Source of the DNA: SIG672 sp045605765
Lineage (GTDB): Bacteria; Bacillota; Clostridia; Oscillospirales; CAG-272
DNA: 64,000 nt
Direction of reading: 5' to 3'
Assembly: GCA_045605765.1 (NCBI GenBank)
Contig: JAZUQQ010000051.1
Location: forward strand, 62,001-126,000
The notes below the pieces were generated by a model, which ran no database searches, was not told where the DNA came from, and saw nothing but the letters and a program-made list of their open reading frames with translations. Below are positions 56,654-64,000 of the stretch, piece after piece (positions within the stretch are counted from its first letter, which is position 1; each line of letters begins with the position of its first letter). A program made the position numbers and the translations under genes.

Positions 56654-58393
56654 ATGGAAATGATCAACATTAAAATAAATGGCAAGGACTACACCGTTCC
56701 TAAGGGAATTTCCGTCCTTGAAGCCGCTAAAATGGCAAATATAGATATACCCACCCTTTGCTACCTCAAAGACATCAATGAGATCGGCGCTTGCCGTCTT
56801 TGTCTTGTTGAGGTGAAGGGAGCAAGAGGTCTTGTTACCGCTTGTGTATATCCCGTAGACCGCGAGGGAATGGAGATAGTTACCAACTCTCCCGCAATTA
56901 TGAAATCGAGAAAGATGAACCTCGAGCTTCTTCTTTCGAACCACGACAGAAAGTGCCTTTCATGCGTGCGTTCCACGACATGTGAGCTCCAGAAGCTCTG
57001 CCGTGAGTACGAGGTAGACGAGGAATATTTTGAGGGCGATAAGACTCCCAAGTATTTCGATACTTCTTCCGCCGCCATTGTTCGCGATTCGAGCAAATGT
57101 ATCCTTTGCCGCCGTTGCTCGGCAGTATGTCAGAAGGTACAGGGAATCGGCGTAATCGGTGCTAACGACCGTGGATTTGACACTCACATCGGTTGTACCT
57201 TTGATACTAACCTCGGTGATACCTCTTGTATCAACTGCGGACAGTGCGTAGTTGCTTGTCCTACTGGTGCTCTTTACGAGGTCGACCACACCGAAAAGGT
57301 ATTTGAGGCTCTTTCTGATCCCACAAAGCACGTTGCTATCTGTTGCGCACCTTCGGTACGAGCTCAGATCGGCGAATGCTTCGGATACGCTCCCGGAACC
57401 GATACTGAGGGCAAGATGATCTCTGCTATCAAGGCTCTCGGCTTTGACGGTGTTTACGATATGAACCTTACTGCCGACCTCACCATCATGGAAGAGGCTA
57501 CCGAGTTTCTTGATAGAGTAAATAACGGCGGAAGGCTTCCTATGATCACCTCCTGCTCGCCTGGATGGATCAAGTTCTGCGAGCACTATTTCCCCGAAAT
57601 GACCGATAATCTCTCGACCTGCAAGTCTCCTCAGCAGATGTTCGGCGCAATGTACAAGACCTACTATGCGCAGAAGATCGGACTCGATCCCAAGGATATC
57701 GTATTCGTATCTGCAATTCCTTGTACCGCTAAAAAGTTTGAGGTAGGCAGAGACGGACAGAACGCGGCAGGCGTTCCCGACGTTGACTACGCTATCACCA
57801 CCCGTGAGCTCGGCAGAATGATCCAGAAGGCAGGAATTGATTTCTGCGCAATGGAGGACGGCGAGTTCGATAATCCCTTTGATATCGGATCGGGTGCAGG
57901 TGTTATCTTCGGTGCTACCGGCGGTGTTATGGAGGCAGCTCTCCGTACCGCAGCAGAGGTTATCGAAGGCAAGCCTCTCGAGAAGCTTGAATTTGACGAG
58001 GTTCGCGGAACCGAAGGCATCAAGTTTGCTTCCTATAAGCTTGGAGGTAAGACTATTAACGTTGCAGTTACCTCGGGTACCGCAAACGCTAAGAAGCTTC
58101 TCCGTGACGTTCAGGACGGCAAGGTTGACGTTCACTTTATCGAAGTTATGGCATGCCCCGGCGGTTGCGTAAACGGAGGCGGACAGCCTTATCAGCCCGC
58201 TTCGGTTCGTAACTCGGTAGACCTCAGAGCACTTCGTGCAGCTGTACTTTATAACGACGACAAGAATGCGGATCTCCGTAAGTCGCATGAGAACAGTGCA
58301 GTTAAGAAGCTCTACGACGAGTATTTCGGAAAACCCAACAGCCACAAGGCACACGAGATCCTTCATACTCACTACGTAAAGCGCGGATTCTAA
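56654..58393 (+). CDS. hydA: Electron-bifurcating [FeFe]-hydrogenase catalytic subunit
   Basis: 579 residues. N-terminal [2Fe-2S] plant-type domain (Cys36, 47, 50, 64), His/Cys [4Fe-4S] site (HDRKCLSCVRSTTC), 2[4Fe-4S] (CILCRRCSAVC, CINCGQCVVACP) and the H-domain with motifs L1 TSCSPGWIKF, L2 SAIPCTAKKFE and L3 EVMACPGGCVNGGGQ. The SSU-like tail ends with YFGKPNSHKAHEILHTHY. Layout is that of group A3 bifurcating enzymes with HydB and HydC. AAGGAGGAA precedes ATG 56654. A terminator follows. Confidence 0.96.
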   Translation: MEMINIKINGKDYTVPKGISVLEAAKMANIDIPTLCYLKDINEIGACRLCLVEVKGARGLVTACVYPVDREGMEIVTNSPAIMKSRKMNLELLLSNHDRKCLSCVRSTTCELQKLCREYEVDEEYFEGDKTPKYFDTSSAAIVRDSSKCILCRRCSAVCQKVQGIGVIGANDRGFDTHIGCTFDTNLGDTSCINCGQCVVACPTGALYEVDHTEKVFEALSDPTKHVAICCAPSVRAQIGECFGYAPGTDTEGKMISAIKALGFDGVYDMNLTADLTIMEEATEFLDRVNNGGRLPMITSCSPGWIKFCEHYFPEMTDNLSTCKSPQQMFGAMYKTYYAQKIGLDPKDIVFVSAIPCTAKKFEVGRDGQNAAGVPDVDYAITTRELGRMIQKAGIDFCAMEDGEFDNPFDIGSGAGVIFGATGGVMEAALRTAAEVIEGKPLEKLEFDEVRGTEGIKFASYKLGGKTINVAVTSGTANAKKLLRDVQDGKVDVHFIEVMACPGGCVNGGGQPYQPASVRNSVDLRALRAAVLYNDDKNADLRKSHENSAVKKLYDEYFGKPNSHKAHEILHTHYVKRGF

Positions 58394-58400
58394 AATAATA

Positions 58401-58429
58401 AAAAAGCGGAACGTTTAGTTCCGCTTTTT
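58401..58429 (+). terminator. Terminator of hydrogenase operon
   Basis: AAAAAGCGGAAC and GTTCCGCTTTTT around GTTTA. Confidence 0.9.
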
Positions 58430-58439
58430 GTTTTGACTA

Positions 58440-58467
58440 TTGATTTTTTCCTTATTTGTGATATTAT
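58440..58467 (+). promoter_or_regulatory. Probable promoter of phosphotriesterase-like gene
   Basis: TTGATT, 16 bases, TATTAT, about 58 bases before ATG 58525. Confidence 0.5.
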
Positions 58468-58524
58468 AAAGGAAAGAGTAACTATCGGAAGATATTACAA
58501 TAATTTTAAGGAGAGGTTTGAGTT

Positions 58525-59430
58525 ATGCTGGAGATTAGAACAGTACTTGGGAATATTCCCGAAAACAAGCTTGGTAAGGTCCTTCCTCACGAGCACGTTT
58601 TTTGTTATAGTGATTATCTATATGCTATGGCGGGTAAAGAATATTTAGATAAGGAAAAAATATTTCAATATGCTTTCGATCATATTAAAATGATGAAAGA
58701 AAAATACGCTCTTTCGACCTTTATAGATTGTACGCCGATAAATATAGGCAGAGACGTTACGTTTATGAAGGATCTGTCGGAAAAGACGGGTGTAAACATA
58801 ATCTGCTCAAGCGGATTTTACTACACAGAGGAATCGCTTTTTATCCGCACATCGTCGGAAACTCTCTGCGAATATATAGTAAAGGACGCCGAGAATATAA
58901 ACGCGGGAATCATAAAATGTGCCGTTGAGAGTGAAGATGTGTCACCCTTCAACGAAAAACTCTTGCGCGCAACGGCAAAGGCACAGTTAAAGCTCGGGCT
59001 TCCTATTGTTATGCACACAAACGCGCAAAGAAAAAACGGAATAAAAGCGCTTGAAATTATACTTTTAGAGGGCGTAAAGCCCTGCTGCGTAACAGTCGGC
59101 CATCTTAGTGACACGGAAGATGTCGATTACATAAAATACTTTGCCGAGTGCGGTTGCTACGTCGGACTTGACAGACTTTACGGAAATTATACCGACGAAT
59201 ATATAGCTAATAAGCTTCGCACGATCAACAGTCTGTGTGAGGCAGGATACGAGGATAGAATTCTGCTTTCTCACGACGCACTCTTTTTCAGTGGATTTAA
59301 CCCTCAAAACGGAGTTATTCGGACTCCGAGATTTAATTACGTGTTCGATAATATTCTTCCTCGTTTAAATGAAACCTTGGTGGATAAGATCACAACGGAA
59401 AACCCTCTTAAAATGCTAAAATGCGAATAA
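58525..59430 (+). CDS. Phosphotriesterase-family amidohydrolase
   Basis: 301 residues, TIM-barrel metallohydrolase. Metal ligands: HEHVF (HxH after strand 1), the probable carboxylated Lys in GIIKCAVE, His in MHTNAQ, His in VGHLSD and Asp in LSHDA. This is the PTE/PHP-family set; natural substrates are usually lactones or sugar esters rather than organophosphates. TAAGGAGAGG precedes ATG 58525. It was probably an operon with the following (now broken) fucosidase gene, which suggests a role in sugar breakdown. Confidence 0.85.
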   Translation: MLEIRTVLGNIPENKLGKVLPHEHVFCYSDYLYAMAGKEYLDKEKIFQYAFDHIKMMKEKYALSTFIDCTPINIGRDVTFMKDLSEKTGVNIICSSGFYYTEESLFIRTSSETLCEYIVKDAENINAGIIKCAVESEDVSPFNEKLLRATAKAQLKLGLPIVMHTNAQRKNGIKALEIILLEGVKPCCVTVGHLSDTEDVDYIKYFAECGCYVGLDRLYGNYTDEYIANKLRTINSLCEAGYEDRILLSHDALFFSGFNPQNGVIRTPRFNYVFDNILPRLNETLVDKITTENPLKMLKCE

Positions 59431-59446
59431 TAAATCGGAGAATATT

Positions 59447-60601
59447 ATGATTAATTAAGGATTATATCAAAGATTTCCCAAAATTAGTATTCGGAATGTT
59501 CGTCCATTTTTGGCGCATATAACGTACTTGGCAAGGGCGAGTGGTCCAAATTTATGCATCAAATTCCCGACGTTGAATATGAGAAGCTTGCTGAGAAATT
59601 TTGTCCGAACCATGACGGCTTTTCGCTTTACGATACCTGCGGACTTAATGACTATGATGCACCGCATTTCTGCGGACGCGATCTTGTGCGCGAGTTTGTT
59701 GACGCTTGCCGCGAAAAGGGAATAATCCCGTTTTTCCATCACACGCTTTTTGACTGGAGAGAAGCGAATTACGATGCCGATTTTTCTGAATATCAGAAAT
59801 ATCTCCGAGCCGGCATGGAGCTTCTTTGTAAAAACTATGGTGATATTGGCGGATTTTGATTTAACGGAATGTGGAATAAATAGGATGCCGATTGGGAAGA
59901 AGATGTCCTTTATTCGCTTATACGTTCATATCAGCCGAATACTATGATCATAAATAACACCGGTCTTAATAGACGCGGACAGATCGGACATATTGAACTC
60001 GATAGCGTAACTTTTGAAAGAGGACGACCCTTGCCGATAAATCAAGAGGGTGCGTCCAAATATCTTGCCAGTGAGATGTGCCAGACTTTTGGAAGTCATT
60101 AGGGGTATGCAAGAATGATCTGCATTATAAATCTTTGGCAAATCTTATAGAAGATCTTTGCACCTGCCGTAAATTCGGACCTAATTACCTTCTTAATGTA
60201 GGACCGAGAGCAGATGGAAGTCTCCGACCACTTGATAAGGCGACCTTTGAAACGCTTGGAGAATGGGTCGAACTTTAGAATGAAGCTATCAGGGTGCCCA
60301 CACCCTCGGGAATCTCGGTAGAGGACGGGGAAAAGGATCTTGTTTTGAAAGGCGATGAAGGAATATATTATCTGTTCGTACCAATCTTTCAATTAAAGAC
60401 AATTCGAATGTGACCATTAGAATAAGCCTTTGTGCCGAAAGAAGAATTGAACTTGACATAAAAGTAAAGGAAATCTTTTGGATCGATAATAACGAAAAAT
60501 TTGAATTCGCTCAAGAAAATAAGACGGTTTCGGCTTTTCCCAGTCGCAATGACTACGGTGGGGATCTTGTCGTGATGGTGGCAAAAATAATAACAAAATA
60601 A
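59447..60601 (+). pseudogene. Decayed alpha-L-fucosidase (GH29)
   Basis: Pieces of a GH29 fucosidase in all three frames. The original ATG (59447, after CGGAG) meets TAA after three codons. Then FGMFVHF appears in one frame, VLGKGEWSKFMHQIPDVEYEKLAEKFCPNH (in parts), DGFSLYDTCGLNDYD, RDLVREFVDACREKGIIPFF and LLCKNYGDIGGF in the next, a stop at about 59860, LIRSYQPNTMIINNTGL, stops near 60100 and 60278, and a C-terminal beta domain to 60601. Several stops and frameshifts rule out expression. The order and length agree with GH29 minus its first exon-like N-terminal few residues. Confidence 0.85.
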
Positions 60602-60609
60602 AATTAGAA

Positions 60610-60632
60610 GCGCTTGAATTTTGTTCAAGCGC
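60610..60632 (+). terminator. Hairpin after the fucosidase remnant
   Basis: GCGCTTGAA and TTCAAGCGC around TTTTG; the T-rich tail is weak. Confidence 0.5.
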
Positions 60633-60735
60633 ATTTAATATTTTATTGTCTCCTTAATTTAACCTAAAAAGGTGCGAATAGATAAAGGTCAATATCGAAA
60701 AAATTCGCTTTCGATGTTTTTTGTATAATAATTAC

Positions 60736-60787
60736 TTGACTTTGAACACCGAGTGTGATATCATAATAAGGATGACACCCCGTGTCA
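60736..60787 (+). promoter_or_regulatory. Promoter with tandem GTGT dyads
   Basis: TTGACT (60736), 17 bases, TATCAT (60759). One dyad, ACAC-CGA-GTGT (60746-60756), lies in the spacer; a second, TGACAC-CCC-GTGTCA (60773-60787), lies at the start site. They are 27-29 bases apart and look like paired operators. Confidence 0.65.
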
Positions 60788-60818
60788 AAAAATTACTTTT
60801 TCGAAAGGAAAAAAGAAA

Positions 60819-61454
60819 ATGAAGACAATGAAGAAAATTTTAGCAATCGTACTCCTCGCGTGCATGGTGCTTTCCTTTGCAAGCTGTTCGGCAGTAGGTC
60901 CTGAAAAAACCGCTGAAAAGTATGTAAAGGCAATGGCAGATATGGATATTAAGAAAATGTCCAAATATACTGCAGTTGACAGCAAGGATCTTTTTAATGC
61001 AATGATCGAACAGATGATGGAAGAGGGCGATATGTCCAAGAAGGAAGTTTATGAAAAACTTTCCGAAACTCTTGAGGCAGATATTGACAGCTACAACGAT
61101 TACTGTAAATTCATGGAGAAGAAGGCTAAAGAAGCTTTCGAAGAAGAATACGAAAAGAAATATAAGGTAGAGGTTTCTGCAGTTGCGTCCGAGATTCTTG
61201 AAGAGGCGGAGAAATATTCTGTACTTAAAAATATTTCCGATGTTTACGATGAAACCGGAATTATCGTTTCAGAAGAGATTAACTTTGCAAAGATCAAGGA
61301 ATGTCGCAATGTTACCGTAAAGATCTATATTTACGAAAAAGGCGCTGATTACTATAAGGAAGCAGATTCGGTTGAGCTTACTATGGTGAGAATCGGCAGT
61401 AAGTGGATAGTTCTCAATGATCCTACCTCTATGCTCGGTGTTGGGATCGGCTGA
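60819..61454 (+). CDS. Secreted lipoprotein, unknown function
   Basis: 211 residues: lipobox FASC (Cys23), then a helical, charged part (about 30-140) rich in KK/EE, with PEKTAEKYVKAMADMDIKKM as in DUF4878-type domains, and a beta-rich C-terminal part (about 150-205; NVTVKIYIYEKG, ELTMVRIGSKWIVLND). The whole resembles NTF2-like 'YVKAM...GSKWIVL' lipoproteins common in Clostridia. Role unknown. GAAAGGAAAA precedes ATG 60819. Its promoter carries a dyad pair. Confidence 0.7.
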   Translation: MKTMKKILAIVLLACMVLSFASCSAVGPEKTAEKYVKAMADMDIKKMSKYTAVDSKDLFNAMIEQMMEEGDMSKKEVYEKLSETLEADIDSYNDYCKFMEKKAKEAFEEEYEKKYKVEVSAVASEILEEAEKYSVLKNISDVYDETGIIVSEEINFAKIKECRNVTVKIYIYEKGADYYKEADSVELTMVRIGSKWIVLNDPTSMLGVGIG

Positions 61455-62060
61455 TTAAGATAGCGATAAATCCAAAGTATATCTTATTTCTCCTGCGGAA
61501 ACTGCCGACATAAGATGAAATCTGCAAGGCAGGAAATATATTAAAATTTTGCGGGTGATTTTGCGCAAGTACGTTGAAAACGGATAAGTTTAAAAAAGAG
61601 AACCTCCTATGGTAGAATTAAAGTACTATCATAGGAGGAATTTTTATGCCCAGAGAGTATCTACATGTTGAACAGTATAAAAACTTATCGGATATGCCGG
61701 TGATTTGTGGCTTGCGATAGCGCTATTGGGCATTCCACGAACTGAGACTATAGGATTGTTGAATAATCTGCTTTTTGTAGCAGTCGCCCTATCGCCACGG
61801 ATTTGGCAAATCTATATCTAGACTTGATTGTGTAAAGGAGGCGCACGGCTTGCCAAGCGAAAGGATTGTTTTTATGTTTTTTACACCAGTATAATCGATA
61901 AGTCAGCTTCACTGACAGGGCAGATTGTCAAGCAAGTGTGACAAAAATCGATGCCATTTCGTCGCTTGATCTTTAATATTTTTTACTATGGAGTACTGTC
62001 CGCACAATTTGGGACAGTTCGAAAAATTAATGTATTTTGTTTTATTATGGGTAAAATATT
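61455..62060 (+). other. Gene-poor, degenerate stretch
   Basis: 606 bases without a convincing gene. It contains an inverted repeat CCTCCTATG/CATAGGAGG (61603-61638) that encloses the ribosome binding site of a 24-codon frame (61646-61720, MPREYLHVEQYKNLSDMPVI plus four codons), and near the right end a sequence TGTCCGCACAATTTGGGACA (62000-62019) with short inverted ends TGTCC/GGACA. These look like remains of insertion sequences, but no transposase motif can be read. Confidence 0.45.
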
Positions 62061-62939
62061 TTATTTATTCAGATAAGTCTTGCGGTACGCTCCGGGGCTT
62101 ACGTTGCATAGTTTTTTAAACACTCTGAAAAAGTACTTGTCATCTGAAAAACCGCATTTGTACGCTATCTCCGCTATGTCCATATCAGTGTTTCGGAGAT
62201 ATTTTTTTGCAAGCTTGACTCGGCTTTCGGTGATGTGATCGACGAGTGATTTTGACGTAACCCTTTTTACAAGTGTCGTAAGATATTCGCTGTTATATCC
62301 GAAGTTGGTTGCAATGTCACTTACTCTCTTGATTTCAGAGGCGTTGAGCCTTATCCATTCAATTATGTTTGCTACCGTTGCCTCCTGTGAACGCGATGTC
62401 GAATTGTTTGACGTATATTCTCTGGAAGCCAGCACGGAAAGGATTATTTCGAGGAAATTTCCGCATATGGTTGTTGAAAATTTAAAGTGAGAGTGCGACG
62501 AATCAACAAGCTGTTGAAATAGAAGATGGAGCTTTTCCTGATGTTCTACCTTTCCGAAAAGCGGAATTTTGAAGGATTCGTTTTCTCCGAAAACCAAGCA
62601 TTCGCTACCGTCATCCTGTATTTCGATAGAATAGTTACCGTGGATGTAGAAATGACACCAATAATACGAAACTCCGGGGGGCGATTCTTTGGCACCGTAG
62701 TGTTCTCGGTTAGCAGTAAGGATTATATAATTGTCTGGTGAGAGCGCATAATCCCTTACCGTATCACTCACGTAAACGGTGCCTGTTATTCCGTAGAGTA
62801 AAACAAAGCTGTCAATAGTGCGCCGCTTGTGGAGCATGGGCTCTTTTTCGGAATGAAATTTGCCCGCGGTACAATATTCACTTAGAGTTGATCCCGGCTG
62901 TAAAATGTGATTTTCAAACATAATATGAAAATTAACCAC
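62061..62939 (-). CDS. AraC-family transcriptional regulator
   Basis: 292 residues. N-terminal cupin-like sensing domain (about 20-150; RTIDSFVLLYGITGTVYVSD, DNYIILTANREHYG, YYWCHFYIHG) and C-terminal double helix-turn-helix (about 190-290): ANIIEWIRLNASEIKRVSDIA, FGYNSEYLTTLVKR, and the second with AEIAYKCGFSDDKYFFRVFKK and SPGAYRKTYL. Usually these activate sugar or stress genes on ligand binding. It lies on the other side of a degraded stretch from the decayed fucosidase, so a lost sugar-uptake regulon is possible. Start ATG 62939; no clear Shine-Dalgarno is visible. Confidence 0.9.
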   Translation of the reverse strand: MVNFHIMFENHILQPGSTLSEYCTAGKFHSEKEPMLHKRRTIDSFVLLYGITGTVYVSDTVRDYALSPDNYIILTANREHYGAKESPPGVSYYWCHFYIHGNYSIEIQDDGSECLVFGENESFKIPLFGKVEHQEKLHLLFQQLVDSSHSHFKFSTTICGNFLEIILSVLASREYTSNNSTSRSQEATVANIIEWIRLNASEIKRVSDIATNFGYNSEYLTTLVKRVTSKSLVDHITESRVKLAKKYLRNTDMDIAEIAYKCGFSDDKYFFRVFKKLCNVSPGAYRKTYLNK

Positions 62940-63167
62940 CCATTCTGAAAAAATTAGGCAAGTGAACGGTGTCAGATATTTATTAAAATCAGAACCGTTT
63001 TAAGATGGAGTTATGAAATAAGGGGAGAACTTGATTTTTGTGAGAAAAATCAAATAATGTATTACTTAATATGATTATAATACTATATCATACAAAAATC
63101 AAGTAATAAACAAGACATTTTTTCACCTTTTGTGTACAAAATATTAGAAATTTATTCAAAATAACCC

Positions 63168-63196
63168 TTGACATTAAGTAAGGGAAGTGCTAATAT
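63168..63196 (+). promoter_or_regulatory. Promoter of the antiporter gene
   Basis: TTGACA, 17 bases, TAATAT, about 36 bases before ATG 63232. The 292-base gap 62940-63231 otherwise shows only AT-rich sequence. Confidence 0.75.
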
Positions 63197-63231
63197 AAAC
63201 TCTGGTCTGGAAATTCTACACTATTATAATT

Positions 63232-64000
63232 ATGAAATGGGGCGTTTTTACGAACACGATACTCTGTATAGCGGTAGCACTTCTCGCAGGACTTCTTCTT
63301 TCGAGACCTGCGAAACTACTTAAACTTCCTGCTGTAACCGCATATCTTGTTGCCGGCATACTGATAGGTCCTTTTTGTCTTGGTCTTCTTAAAATAGAGG
63401 GTCTTGGATTTTCTTCAATAGCGGACGTTCACGCGCTTAAAATAATTTCAGACGTTGCTCTTGGATTTATTGCCTTTTCCATAGGTAACGAATTCAGACT
63501 TTCTCAGCTTAAACACACGGGAAGACAGGCAACTATAATAGGCATTTTTCAAGCGGTCATGACCACACTGGTGGTTGATGCGGTTCTCGTTGCCTTTGCT
63601 ATTATGACCGAAACAATAACGGTCTCAGTTGCAATCGTTCTCGGTGCGATAGCGGCGGCAACTGCTCCCGCGGCAACTCTTATGGTCGTAAAGCAGTATA
63701 AAGCAAAGGGACCTCTTACCGATTTGCTTCTGCCCGTCGTTGCGCTCGACGATGCGGTGGGTCTTATCATTTTTGCTATCTCATTCGGTATTGCAAAAGC
63801 GCTTTCGGGAGGAGGAGAAATAAGCGTTATATCGGTCGTTGTAAATCCCCTTATCGAGATTGCTGCTTCGCTTGCTCTTGGCGCAATTATGGGAGCAGTA
63901 TTTACTTTCACCGAAAAGTTCTTTAAGTCAAACAGTAAGCGTCTTTCTATTTCTATAACCTACGTTCTTCTCACAGTAGCGCTTTCGATGCTTAAATTCG
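63232..64000 (+). CDS. CPA2-family Na+(K+)/H+ antiporter, N-terminal part
   Basis: Open to the window's right edge; 256 residues visible. At least seven hydrophobic helices. The N-terminal LSRPAKLLKLPAVTAYLVAG and ILIGPFCLGLL, and DVALGFIAFSIGNEF, are typical of KefB/GerN-type antiporters; LLPVVALDDAVGLIIFAIS carries the conserved Asp-Asp of the ion site. Usually such a protein exchanges Na+ or K+ against protons, sometimes with a C-terminal TrkA domain, which would lie outside the window. ATG 63232 has no good ribosome binding site; it is chosen because no alternative in-frame start follows within 60 bases. Confidence 0.88.
   Translation, partial: MKWGVFTNTILCIAVALLAGLLLSRPAKLLKLPAVTAYLVAGILIGPFCLGLLKIEGLGFSSIADVHALKIISDVALGFIAFSIGNEFRLSQLKHTGRQATIIGIFQAVMTTLVVDAVLVAFAIMTETITVSVAIVLGAIAAATAPAATLMVVKQYKAKGPLTDLLLPVVALDDAVGLIIFAISFGIAKALSGGGEISVISVVVNPLIEIAASLALGAIMGAVFTFTEKFFKSNSKRLSISITYVLLTVALSMLKF

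Noticed and set aside
54853..56685. A 610-codon antisense frame opposite hydB
   Set aside because: It mirrors the strongly biased codons of a well-identified NuoF-like gene; it has no ribosome binding site and no recognisable domain.
56960..58372. A 470-codon antisense frame opposite hydA
   Set aside because: Same cause; hydA has all cluster motifs in the plus frame.
62000..62019. Complete insertion sequence with TGTCC/GGACA ends
   Set aside because: Only one short end-like palindrome can be seen and no transposase frame lies beside it; recorded as part of the degenerate stretch only.

Overview
The window looks like a chromosomal piece of an anaerobic, gut- or rumen-type member of the Bacillota (Clostridia; order not resolvable from sequence alone). 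The evidence is an electron-bifurcating [FeFe]-hydrogenase cluster with its clostridial accessory genes, a glmS ribozyme, SipW/TasA-type surface genes, a dockerin and cohesin-like domains, LuxS, HAAS/PadR genes, and AGGAGG-type ribosome binding sites with many TTG and GTG starts. Both ends cut genes: dut at the left, a CPA2 antiporter at the right.

Layout. 1-7.5 kb is housekeeping: dut, maf, nth, a MORN protein, luxS-mtnN, tRNA-Arg(CCT), a divergent LCP-like protein and glyS. 7.5-9.5 kb is a PadR/HAAS/DUF4097 envelope operon behind a promoter with a built-in dyad. 9.5-13 kb holds two lipoproteins and a cysteine desulfurase on the minus strand. 13-17.4 kb is an amino-sugar operon (beta-helix protein, glmM, glmS ribozyme, glmS).

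17.4-42 kb is the accessory core. Two paralogous tyrosine recombinase genes (17476-18315, 30229-31071) are each followed by a segment of about 255 bp between inverted repeats, holding one strong sigma-A promoter and one bidirectional terminator. The two segments lie in opposite orientations. The first promoter points at a large Cys/His-repeat dockerin protein and a membrane-anchored cohesin-like partner (ON). The second points back at its recombinase (OFF) and away from an operon with two SipW-type signal peptidases and seven or more TasA/camelysin-like proteins. I read these as two independent invertible promoters controlling surface structures. The repeat sites share the arms ACATAA/TTATGT but differ in the central six bases, which could keep the switches from cross-reacting. 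A Zur-type regulator, ZnuABC-type zinc transporter, PAP2 phosphatase and a third Cys/His-repeat protein lie between the switches.

42-49.8 kb returns to core functions: MazF-like RNase, class II aldolase, acyl-ACP thioesterase, an atypical winged-helix regulator, a giant YD-repeat lipoprotein, a dihydroorotase homologue lacking its HxH metal motif, and Mrp. 49.9-58.4 kb is the hydrogenase locus: a regulatory half (DRTGG, ATPase, Fe-S/hydrogenase-like sensor, DRTGG, PHP) and a catalytic half (HydC, ATPase, 2Fe-2S protein, HydB, HydA) with its own promoter. 58.4-64 kb has a phosphotriesterase-like gene, a decayed GH29 fucosidase, a lipoprotein, degenerate sequence, an AraC regulator and the start of the antiporter.
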